Positions 1-6,688 of a stretch of 36,313 bases of DNA are shown here, piece by piece (position 1 is the stretch's first letter; the number at the start of each line of letters is the position of its first letter). The DNA comes from Thermodesulfovibrionia bacterium (GTDB lineage: Bacteria > Nitrospirota > Thermodesulfovibrionia > UBA6902), in contig CAMYND010000020.1 in the NCBI GenBank assembly GCA_947259645.1, positions 1-36,313 of the forward strand, in the 5' to 3' direction. A model generated the notes under the pieces. The model saw nothing but the letters and a program-made list of their open reading frames with translations, did no database searches and was not told the origin of the DNA. Both the position numbers and the translations under genes were made by a program.

Positions 1-15
1 TGATGTTAATTCGTC

Positions 16-315
16 TTAACCTCCGACATACCCGCCGGCAATATGCTCCTTATCCCACCAGTCTATTTTGGCCAGGAGAGCATTTTTCTTTTTGTTAATC
101 TCATCTTTTTCAGAGCTGAAATCAGTCGGGCATGATGTGTTCAGCTTGTCAACAGTAACTGTCAGGTCATCTACAAGAGTGTGAATATCAGTGAGTTGTG
201 AAGATAACTCCTCTTTCTTTGGGGACCGCTCCAGATGACGAATTATGTCATATGCCCTTGCTTTTAGGGCTGTGAGTTCGGTATTTACTGTTCCGCAATA
301 ATATTTTGGGTCCAT
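16..315 (-). CDS. hypothetical 99-residue soluble protein
   Basis: I do not recognise a family. The product is short, charged and has no signal peptide or membrane segment. Residues about 10-80 look largely helical and rich in Lys/Glu, possibly a coiled coil, and the chain ends in a glycine-rich tail AGGYVGG after a WWDKEH segment. The ATG at 315 is preceded by a good ribosome site (AGGAGG followed by a short spacer), so translation is credible. A decayed, internally deleted second copy lies at 13461-13540, keeping the start region and the glycine tail, which confirms that this was once a duplicated gene. A CRP/FNR-type dyad lies at 447-462, about 130 bases upstream. The function is unknown. 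Confidence 0.65.
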   Translation of the reverse strand: MDPKYYCGTVNTELTALKARAYDIIRHLERSPKKEELSSQLTDIHTLVDDLTVTVDKLNTSCPTDFSSEKDEINKKKNALLAKIDWWDKEHIAGGYVGG

Positions 316-446
316 TTTATTACCTCCTGTTTTTTAGTAGTATCCATTCTGATAAGTGATTGTACTTGCTTGAAATTCTTCTCCTTTCTGCCAGTTATAT
401 ATAGATTATATGTTTTATTAATTTATCTCTTACTTCTGATCGGAAG

Positions 447-462
447 TATGATTTAGATCATA
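447..462. promoter_or_regulatory. CRP/FNR-type dyad TATGAT-TTAG-ATCATA
   Basis: This is a perfect inverted repeat with 6-base arms and a 4-base spacer, matching the TGAT-N4-ATCA core bound by FNR-class members of the CRP superfamily. On the minus strand a TAAATT hexamer (425-420) begins about 29 bases from the dyad centre, the spacing expected for an activator site near -41. It may control the 99-residue gene at 16-315, with a leader of roughly 100 bases. Similar dyads occur at 778-791, 13595-13610 and 15611-15622. Confidence 0.5.
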
Positions 463-519
463 AGGCCGCCGGATATATTTATGGACATTCAGATTGCAGT
501 CCACCCTGGATAGAATGCT

Positions 520-718
520 TACATTTCACCAGCCCAGGGTGCCGGCTTCTCCTTTAAAAGGGCCCACAATATTGCCTGTTATCCATCAGACCGGGATAAA
601 AAAGCAACATGATTTTTAATGGTTGCGAAGTCAGGAGCCGAATCAGGATAGTACTTTTGTTTCTTTTTCATTTACCGCAACCTTACAGTAGTGAACATTC
701 CCTTAAAATTCAGACCAT
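520..718 (-). pseudogene. decayed copy of the DUF427 gene
   Basis: The minus strand aligns base for base with the 3' part of the intact DUF427 gene at 8792-9286. In shifting frames it reads EF-stop-GN, then YYPDSAPDF and IKNHVAF, and finally the region encoding the GPFKG end. It carries an in-frame TAA, at least one frameshift and a deletion of roughly 65-70 bases that removes the segment for the central ACYVNDEKV part. The N-terminal half is absent. The stretch from 316 to 830 otherwise holds only two regulatory dyads and AT-rich sequence. Confidence 0.85.
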
Positions 719-777
719 AATGAGCTTTAATCATGTATATTTATTATGTATTATATCTTCACTTGATCCGCAATCAT

Positions 778-798
778 ATGACATTTGTCATGTATAAT
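778..798 (+). promoter_or_regulatory. operator ATGAC-ATTT-GTCAT beside a TATAAT box
   Basis: A perfect dyad (778-791) abuts a consensus TATAAT at 793-798, about 33 bases before the first gene of the lipid operon. It has the same layout as the ATGAT-N4-ATCAT sites elsewhere in the window, with C/G at the inner position. Its place just upstream of the -10 box would suit repression or a non-classical arrangement. A TTGATC at 763-768 is too far from the -10 box (24 bases) to be a normal -35. Confidence 0.5.
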
Positions 799-830
799 AT
801 GAAATTATTCGATGCTTTGCATTCAATAAT

Positions 831-1451
831 ATGTTTGGTATGATGAATGAAGAGATGAAACCTCGAAACATAAAAATAACTATTTTTATGATGATCACAT
901 TGATCTTGTTTGTGAGGTCAGATGAGATATTTGGAGCTGAGATCAATGGTATTTACTTTGAAGAAGCTATAACTGAAGGCAATAATGTTTTGACTTTCAG
1001 GGGGGGCGGTCTACTGAAATGGCTTTTTTTCAAGGTATACAGAGTTGCACTATATCTGCCGCTTGACGTACCAAGCAAAAATGCACTTGACGATGTCCCT
1101 AAAAAAATGGTGTTTCATTATCTGTTGAATATGAATACTGAACAGTTTGCCCAGTCCGGAGAGAACCTACTGGTAAATAATGCATCTGAATATGAACTTT
1201 CACAAATTAAAACAGAACTTGATGCAATCCATAATATGTATCGCGATGTCAAAAAAGGTGAACGTTACTCATTAACATACCTGCCGGGAAAAGGTACTGA
1301 GCTTGCATTAAACGGCGACGTCCTCGGTCTTATTGAAGGCTATAATTTTGCGGCCGTATATTTCCGGATCTGGCTCGGTGAAAACCCTGTTAATGATAAA
1401 CTTAAGCATATGTTGCTCAATGATACCGGAAGAGAATTCAGCTCAAACTAG
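831..1451 (+). CDS. chalcone isomerase-like periplasmic protein
   Basis: The product has an N-terminal signal or anchor segment (about residues 14-36), followed by a chalcone isomerase-like domain. Recognisable elements are the FRGGGLL turn and the KVYRVALYLP strand that opens the fold. Bacterial members of this family are mostly not flavonoid enzymes; related plant proteins bind fatty acids, so a lipid-related role here is an inference supported by the neighbours. It heads an operon that runs to 6529. The start is uncertain: ATG at 831, 840, 843 or 855 are all in frame and none has a strong ribosome site; 855 would give the tidiest signal peptide (MKPRNIK followed by a hydrophobic run). Confidence 0.75.
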   Translation: MFGMMNEEMKPRNIKITIFMMITLILFVRSDEIFGAEINGIYFEEAITEGNNVLTFRGGGLLKWLFFKVYRVALYLPLDVPSKNALDDVPKKMVFHYLLNMNTEQFAQSGENLLVNNASEYELSQIKTELDAIHNMYRDVKKGERYSLTYLPGKGTELALNGDVLGLIEGYNFAAVYFRIWLGENPVNDKLKHMLLNDTGREFSSN

Positions 1452-1494
1452 TTCTTCGCAATTTGGCTTGTGAAGTCCATAGGTATAAAAGATT

Positions 1495-2271
1495 ATGTAT
1501 AAAGTTCTTATTATTGAAACAATCGTGATCATGCTATATATGACAGGATGGTTTGTTATTGCCCAGGCACGCAGGCGCAATGATGTTGCTGATGTCGCAT
1601 GGGGCACCGGTTTTATTGTGACCGCTGTAACAGCACTCCTTCTTAGTGAAAGCATAACGCAGCGGGGTATGCTTGCCATGATTCTTGTAGCATTATGGGG
1701 CGTGCGCCTTGCCGTGCATATTTATATGCGCAATCAAGGGAAACCGGAGGACCGCCGTTACAGAAAGTGGAGAGAGGAATGGGGCAGGCACGCTGTGATT
1801 CGTGCTTTTGTTCAGCTATTTCTCTTTCAGGGACTTCTCATGATTATCATCTCTTTGCCTGTCACGTTTATTATTTTATTCGGACAGGGGCCTGTTGGTC
1901 TGTTAGATATACTTGGTCTGTTTATCTGGGTTACAGGATTCTTTTTTGAGACAGTAGGAGATTATCAGCTTTTAAAGTACAAAAGTGACCCTGCAAGCAA
2001 AGGGAAAATCATGACAACGGGACTGTGGACGTATACGAGACATCCAAACTATTTTGGAGAAGTAACCCTCTGGTGGGGAATATATATTATTGCTCTTTCT
2101 GTTTCTCAGGGATGGCTCACCATTCTGGGACCACTCACCATTACCTTTCTTATTCTTAAAGTCTCGGGAATCCCTCTTCTTGAAGAAAAATATAAAGACA
2201 ATCCGGAATTTCAAGTATACAAGCGGCGGACGAGCGCTTTTTTCCCTCTTCCGACCCGAAAGGAGGCATGA
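1495..2271 (+). CDS. DUF1295 membrane protein, steroid 5-alpha-reductase-like
   Basis: This 258-residue integral membrane protein belongs to the DUF1295 family (PF06966), related to the C-terminal domain of steroid 5-alpha reductases and isoprenylcysteine methyltransferases. About six hydrophobic segments are visible. The diagnostic C-terminal motif TGLWTYTRHPNYFGE near residues 178-194 corresponds to the cofactor-binding region of the superfamily. The preceding RNDVADVAWG segment is also typical. In this operon it probably reduces or otherwise modifies an acyl chain in the membrane, but the substrate cannot be read from the sequence. The stop codon overlaps an in-frame ATG of the next gene, which points to translational coupling. 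Confidence 0.85.
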   Translation: MYKVLIIETIVIMLYMTGWFVIAQARRRNDVADVAWGTGFIVTAVTALLLSESITQRGMLAMILVALWGVRLAVHIYMRNQGKPEDRRYRKWREEWGRHAVIRAFVQLFLFQGLLMIIISLPVTFIILFGQGPVGLLDILGLFIWVTGFFFETVGDYQLLKYKSDPASKGKIMTTGLWTYTRHPNYFGEVTLWWGIYIIALSVSQGWLTILGPLTITFLILKVSGIPLLEEKYKDNPEFQVYKRRTSAFFPLPTRKEA

Positions 2272-2273
2272 TT

Positions 2274-2687
2274 ATGCATACGTTAAAGGTGTACGGAGCT
2301 GTTCTCCCGGTATTTCTGGCCATCGACTTTCTCTGGCTCGGGGTTATTATGTCAAAATTTTACAAGGATGAACTTGGGGTACTGGCGAGAATATCCAATG
2401 GGGCACTCACCCCTGTGATCTGGGCAGCAGGTATTGTCTATGCGCTCATTCCGCTTGGTATTGTGCTTTTTGCCCTGCCCCGGGTATCCCCGGGAAATAT
2501 GGTATCCTCGGCTCTGTTCTGGGGATTCATCTATGGTATCGTTGTGTACGGGGTCTATGACATGACGAATTACTCACTGGTGAGCAAATGGTCACTCCGC
2601 ATGTCGATTGTCGACATATTATGGGGCGGCACGATCAATGCAGTTGTAACGTGTGTTGCGGCTTTTTTTGACAGGTGGATTACGTAA
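2274..2687 (+). CDS. DUF2177 small membrane protein
   Basis: The product has about 137 residues and four predicted membrane helices, matching the DUF2177 family (PF09945): an AIDFLWLGVIM segment in helix 1, then GIVYGVYDMTNYSL and a WGGTINAV motif near the end. I chose ATG 2274 because a strong AAAGGAGG ends at 2266, leaving seven bases; the ATG at 2268 overlapping the upstream stop would leave only one. The family's activity is not established in detail. It regularly accompanies the FAD oxidoreductase, DUF1365 and CFA-type methyltransferase genes, as here, so it probably acts with them on membrane lipids. The next gene starts immediately after its stop. Confidence 0.85.
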   Translation: MHTLKVYGAVLPVFLAIDFLWLGVIMSKFYKDELGVLARISNGALTPVIWAAGIVYALIPLGIVLFALPRVSPGNMVSSALFWGFIYGIVVYGVYDMTNYSLVSKWSLRMSIVDILWGGTINAVVTCVAAFFDRWIT

Positions 2688-3929
2688 ATGAAGATCGCTA
2701 TTATCGGCAGTGGTATTTCAGGTATGACAGCAGCGTATCTCCTGAATGATGAACATGATATCCAGGTTTTTGAAGCCAATGATTATATCGGTGGACATAC
2801 ACATACCATTGACGTGGAGCGGAACAGCGAGCGGTACGCTGTAGACACAGGCTTTATAGTATATAACAGGAAGACCTATCCAAATTTCTGCACAATGATG
2901 GACCGGCTGGGGGTAGAATCTCAACCAACAGAGATGACCTTCAGTGTGAAGGATGCGCACACCGGTCTTGAGTACAGTCCCCATACAATGAATACTTTTT
3001 TTGCTCAGAGGAGAAACCTCCTCTCACTCTCTTTTTATCGAATGATTTATGACATATTCAGACTCAGGCGTCAACTTAACACTGTGCTGGAAGGAAAAGA
3101 AGAGATTGAAATAGGTCGATACCTGAAAAGGGAAGGATATTCCAAAAAATTTTATGATCACTTTATCGTTCCCCTTGGATCTTCGTTGTGGTCAACCGAT
3201 CCCAAGACGTTCAAGTATTTCCCGTTAAGAACATTTGTACGATTCTTTAAAAATCATGGGTTTCTGAATATCATTCATCCCTTTAAGTGGCTTGTTATAA
3301 AGGGCGGATCAGAGCGATATGTTGAAAAATTAACAGCAGCCTATGCTGATAAGGTCCGTCTGAACTGTGCAGTGAAAAGGGTATCACGAAAGAATGACAG
3401 CGTTGAACTCATGCTCCATTCAGGGAAAACCGAACAGTTTGATCATGTGGTGCTTGCAACTCATAGTGATCAGGCCCTTTCATTACTGACAGATGCTTCT
3501 CAGGCAGAGAAACAGATTCTTCAGGCAATTCCTTTTCAGGAGAATCTTGCGGTCCTCCACACTGATTCGTCCCTGCTTCCCGCTCGAAACAGCATATGGT
3601 CCAGCTGGAATTATCTCATTCCAAAAGAAGATACAGGTCGTGCATGCCTCACATACGATATGAATATTCTTCAATCAATTACGTCTCCCCAGGAGTTCTG
3701 CGTTACTCTTAACAGAGATGAAGACATAGATGCAGACAAAAGGATTGGACGTTATCTTTACCATCACCCTGTTTTCACCAAAGATGCGATAGCAGCACAG
3801 AAAAGGCATGGAGAAATAAGCGGTCAAAATCGCACTCATTTTTGCGGGGCCTACTGGGGCTATGGATTTCACGAGGACGGGGTAAAGAGCGCGCTGGCTG
3901 CATGTGAATATTTCGGGAAGGGACTCTGA
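2688..3929 (+). CDS. FAD/NAD(P)-dependent oxidoreductase (COG2907 type)
   Basis: The N-terminus IAIIGSGISGMTAAYLL is a complete Rossmann dinucleotide motif, followed by an acidic strand end (FEAND) and the GGHTHT segment typical of amine oxidase/phytoene desaturase-like flavoproteins. The C-terminus YWGYGFHEDGVKSALAA closes the FAD site. At 413 residues it has the usual length of the COG2907 group. Members sit beside DUF1365 and CFA-type methyltransferases in many bacteria; in the furan fatty acid pathway of Rhodobacter, a flavoprotein desaturase acts on a methylated acyl chain, and this gene could play that part (inference). It begins at the base after the DUF2177 stop, and DUF1365 follows one base after its own stop. 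Confidence 0.88.
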   Translation: MKIAIIGSGISGMTAAYLLNDEHDIQVFEANDYIGGHTHTIDVERNSERYAVDTGFIVYNRKTYPNFCTMMDRLGVESQPTEMTFSVKDAHTGLEYSPHTMNTFFAQRRNLLSLSFYRMIYDIFRLRRQLNTVLEGKEEIEIGRYLKREGYSKKFYDHFIVPLGSSLWSTDPKTFKYFPLRTFVRFFKNHGFLNIIHPFKWLVIKGGSERYVEKLTAAYADKVRLNCAVKRVSRKNDSVELMLHSGKTEQFDHVVLATHSDQALSLLTDASQAEKQILQAIPFQENLAVLHTDSSLLPARNSIWSSWNYLIPKEDTGRACLTYDMNILQSITSPQEFCVTLNRDEDIDADKRIGRYLYHHPVFTKDAIAAQKRHGEISGQNRTHFCGAYWGYGFHEDGVKSALAACEYFGKGL

Positions 3930-3930
3930 T

Positions 3931-4707
3931 ATGGAGAGTTGCATTTATGAGGGGACCGTACGGCATGGCCGTATGAAGCCGATGAACTCATTCCGTTACT
4001 CACTCTTCATGATATGCCTTGATCTTTCAGAACTGGACGAGGTGTTCAAAGGGAGGTGGCTCTGGTCTGCAGACCATTTCAACGTTGCCTGTTTTAACAG
4101 GGCTTACCATCTCGGAGATCCCGCTGTCCCTCTTGAACGGGCAGTCAGGGACTTTGTTGCAGAAAGAACCGGAATCCGGCCTGAGGGCCCGGTAAGGATG
4201 CTTACACAACTGCGGTATTTCGGCTATAACTTCAATCCCGTAAGCTTTTACTATTGCTATGACAACGAGGGAAGGACTGTCGAGACCATCATCGTGGAGA
4301 TCCATAATACTCCATGGGGGGAACTCTTCTGCTATGTACTCGGTGAAGAAAAAAATAAGGGTGCGGACAAAGATAAATTGTACCGGTTATCCAAGGAATT
4401 CCATATCTCTCCCTTCATGGATATGGACATCAGTTATGAGTGGGAATTTACCGATCCTTCAGATTCTGTCCATATTCTCATGACAAGCTATGAACAGAGT
4501 AAAAAAGTCTTTGATGCTGAACTTTCCATGAACCGTCATGAAATTTCAGGCCCTGCCCTATCCCGTATGCTTATGAAATATCCGTTTATGAACATGAAAA
4601 TAACTGGAGCGATTTACTGGCAAGCCCTCCGTCTTAAGATCAAAGGCGCGAAATTTCATACCCATCCCTCAAAGCGCAGTAATTCTCCGGAGTCACCGGT
4701 CCAATGA
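3931..4707 (+). CDS. DUF1365 protein
   Basis: The product is a 258-residue DUF1365 (PF07103) protein. Family hallmarks are the N-terminal YEGTVRHGRMKP and FRYSLFM segments, the LRYFGYNFNPVSFYYCYD block near residues 92-109 and the EIHNTPWGE block after it. I start it at ATG 3931 rather than the upstream in-frame ATG at 3904, because GGGAAGGGA ends seven bases before 3931 and the shorter start avoids a 26-base overlap. There is no signal peptide. The enzymatic role of the family is unproven. Constant neighbourhood with the flavoprotein and the CFA-type methyltransferase suggests action on the same lipid. Its TGA overlaps the ATG of the next gene by four bases. Confidence 0.88.
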   Translation: MESCIYEGTVRHGRMKPMNSFRYSLFMICLDLSELDEVFKGRWLWSADHFNVACFNRAYHLGDPAVPLERAVRDFVAERTGIRPEGPVRMLTQLRYFGYNFNPVSFYYCYDNEGRTVETIIVEIHNTPWGELFCYVLGEEKNKGADKDKLYRLSKEFHISPFMDMDISYEWEFTDPSDSVHILMTSYEQSKKVFDAELSMNRHEISGPALSRMLMKYPFMNMKITGAIYWQALRLKIKGAKFHTHPSKRSNSPESPVQ

Positions 4708-6026
4708 AAGAAACTATTATTCCAGCCGCCCAAAGACCGGGCATACAGCTCATACCAAAGGGCATTTCCGGGATGCTTGCCAATATCGCAAGGAAAGCCC
4801 TTATAGGGAGGCTGCAGAAACTCGCCACAGGGCAACTGGTTCTCAATGAAGGAGATCGCGAGATTGTCTTTGGAAAGAGTGGTGACAGTGAAGAACTCAG
4901 TGCCACGTTATCTGTTCATGATCACCGTTTTTATACGGACATGGCATTTGGCGGCAGCATAGGTGCAGGTGAGGCATATATGGCCGGTTTCTGGACAACC
5001 GATGATCTTACGCAACTCATCCGCATTATTATACGTAACAGGCATATCCTCACAGATCTTGATGGGGGCGCTGCGCGACTTTCAGGGCCGCTCAACAGAA
5101 TGCTCCATTTTATGAGAAAAAATACAAAACAGGGGAGCAGGAAAAATATAGAAGCCCATTATGACCTTGGAAATGATTTCTATAAGCTTTTTCTGGATGA
5201 TACCATGACCTATTCCTGCGGAATTTTCAGGTCATCATCAAGCTCACTGCGTGACGCATCAATTGAAAAATACGACCGGATCTGCAGGAAACTGCTTCTA
5301 TGTCGCGATGACCATGTACTTGAAATCGGCACAGGCTGGGGCGGGTTTGCATTATACGCTGCCAGAAATTATGGATGCCGTGTCACCACAACCACAATAT
5401 CCGATCAGCAGTATGAATATGCACAGCAGCTGATTCGTAATGAGGGGATGGGCGACAGTATCAGGATTATTCAGAAGGATTACCGTGATATTCAGGGAAC
5501 CTATGACAAACTCGTTTCCATCGAAATGATCGAGGCGGTGGGTCATCAGTATCTTGAGACATTCTTCAGTTGCTGCAGCAACAGGATTAAAGAAGACGGC
5601 ATGATGATGCTCCAGGCCATTACCATTGCTGATCAGGAATATGACCACCATGCACGATCAGTTGATTTTATCAAGCGATATATCTTTCCCGGGAGCTGTA
5701 TCCCTTCGGTCACTGCAATCACAGAGTCAATCACACAGGGAACAGACATGCGTCTCTTTCATCTTGAAGACATTACTCCTCATTATGCCCGGACTCTCAG
5801 GGAATGGAGGAACAGGTTCTTCTCCCGAATAGCTGATGTTCGAAGACAGGGGTATTCCGAAAAGTTCATAAGGATGTGGGAGTATTACCTCTGCTACTGT
5901 GAAGCTGGTTTTGCTGAGCGTTACATCGGTGACGTACAGATACTGTTCACAAAGCCTCACTCACGGAGAGATGCACTTCTGCCACCTCTGGAAGGAGGGG
6001 ACCAAAACTGTTCCGCACTCTCGTAA
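4704..6026 (+). CDS. cfa: cyclopropane-fatty-acid-synthase family methyltransferase
   Basis: The 440-residue product belongs to PF02353. It transfers a one-carbon unit from S-adenosylmethionine to the double bond of an unsaturated phospholipid acyl chain. Visible landmarks are an N-terminal lipid-facing domain (about 1-140), the EAHYDLGNDFYKLFLDD motif, YSCGIF with Cys172, the SAM site LEIGTGWGG at 206-214, IEMIEAVGH, the RYIFPGS loop and the C-terminal YYLCYCEAGF helix. All residues usually needed for catalysis and bicarbonate binding appear to be present. Because it sits with an FAD oxidoreductase, DUF1365 and DUF1295, the product may be a methylated or furan fatty acid rather than a plain cyclopropane (inference). 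It overlaps its neighbours by 4 and 19 bases. Confidence 0.9.
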   Translation: MKETIIPAAQRPGIQLIPKGISGMLANIARKALIGRLQKLATGQLVLNEGDREIVFGKSGDSEELSATLSVHDHRFYTDMAFGGSIGAGEAYMAGFWTTDDLTQLIRIIIRNRHILTDLDGGAARLSGPLNRMLHFMRKNTKQGSRKNIEAHYDLGNDFYKLFLDDTMTYSCGIFRSSSSSLRDASIEKYDRICRKLLLCRDDHVLEIGTGWGGFALYAARNYGCRVTTTTISDQQYEYAQQLIRNEGMGDSIRIIQKDYRDIQGTYDKLVSIEMIEAVGHQYLETFFSCCSNRIKEDGMMMLQAITIADQEYDHHARSVDFIKRYIFPGSCIPSVTAITESITQGTDMRLFHLEDITPHYARTLREWRNRFFSRIADVRRQGYSEKFIRMWEYYLCYCEAGFAERYIGDVQILFTKPHSRRDALLPPLEGGDQNCSALS

Positions 6027-6529
6027 ACTTCACAGGATTTCAGGCAGGCTGGTTTGCTGCGGTGCTGGGAGCCGCTCACGGGATGCCGTGGCTGGGGGTG
6101 ATAGTTGTACCGATCGTACTTGTGATCCATGTTGTCCCTTCACCGAACAGAAAAGGTGAGGTCTTGCTTGTCCTTTCAGCAGGTGCGATGGGTTTCATTA
6201 TCGATACCCTGTTGGTATCTGCCGATATTTTCACACCGATCCTTTATCTTTTGCCCTCTCCATTTAGTCCTCCCTGGATGGTCATGTTATGGGTAAACTT
6301 TGCCACTACGATTAATGTCTCTCTTCAGAAGCTTCATGGACATTATCTTCTGGCAGCAGTCCTCGGTTCTATCGGGGGTCCTGCTGCATACTATGGGGGA
6401 GCAAAACTCGGTGCAACGACCGCGTTACCCGGCACATCAGACTTGATCCTTCTCTCTGTTGTCTGGGCTGTGGCTGTACCTGTGCTCTTCTGGATAGCGG
6501 CGAGGATGAATGAAAAGTATAAAGCATGA
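6008..6529 (+). CDS. DUF2878 membrane protein, probable CTG start
   Basis: The 173-residue product has about five membrane helices and fits DUF2878, the usual last gene of this lipid operon. The nearest conventional start (GTG 6062) would remove the conserved N-terminal block NFTGFQAGWFAAVLGAA. No ATG, GTG or TTG lies upstream in frame, but a CTG at 6008 is preceded by AGGAGGGG with a seven-base spacer, an ideal ribosome site. I therefore annotate a CTG start, giving an 19-base overlap with the cfa gene. Later landmarks are FIIDTLLV and a PPWMVMLWVNFATT helix. The function is unknown; a membrane partner of the lipid-modifying enzymes is likely. Confidence 0.8.
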   Translation: MFRTLVNFTGFQAGWFAAVLGAAHGMPWLGVIVVPIVLVIHVVPSPNRKGEVLLVLSAGAMGFIIDTLLVSADIFTPILYLLPSPFSPPWMVMLWVNFATTINVSLQKLHGHYLLAAVLGSIGGPAAYYGGAKLGATTALPGTSDLILLSVVWAVAVPVLFWIAARMNEKYKA

Positions 6530-6576
6530 AGCTGCTTTAATCATTCAGTTACTAGTGGCATAAGACTCATTGGATT

Positions 6577-6623
6577 GTCATTCCCGAGATTTGTTAATCG
6601 CGAATCCAGGCCGCGGGAATGAC
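6577..6623. repeat. inverted repeat GTCATTCCCG/CGGGAATGAC
   Basis: Ten-base perfect arms (6577-6586 and 6614-6623) are separated by 27 bases. The element sits between two converging genes, the lipid operon and the radical SAM gene. The GTCATTCCCG arm resembles REP-like or MITE-like intergenic palindromes dispersed in many bacterial genomes. It could act as a two-way transcription terminator, although no long T run follows either arm. Confidence 0.6.
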
Positions 6624-6688
6624 GGAATTAATATTAATTGAAAATACTATCATCTTTTCGAGGGGGACACTTTTAATACTTAACTCGA

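Noticed and set aside
609-797. Plus-strand frame of 62 codons
   Set aside because: It lies across the decayed DUF427 copy on the minus strand and has no ribosome site; it is a shadow.
3904-3930. Longer start for DUF1365 at 3904
   Set aside because: The ribosome site favours ATG 3931, and the extension has no family support.
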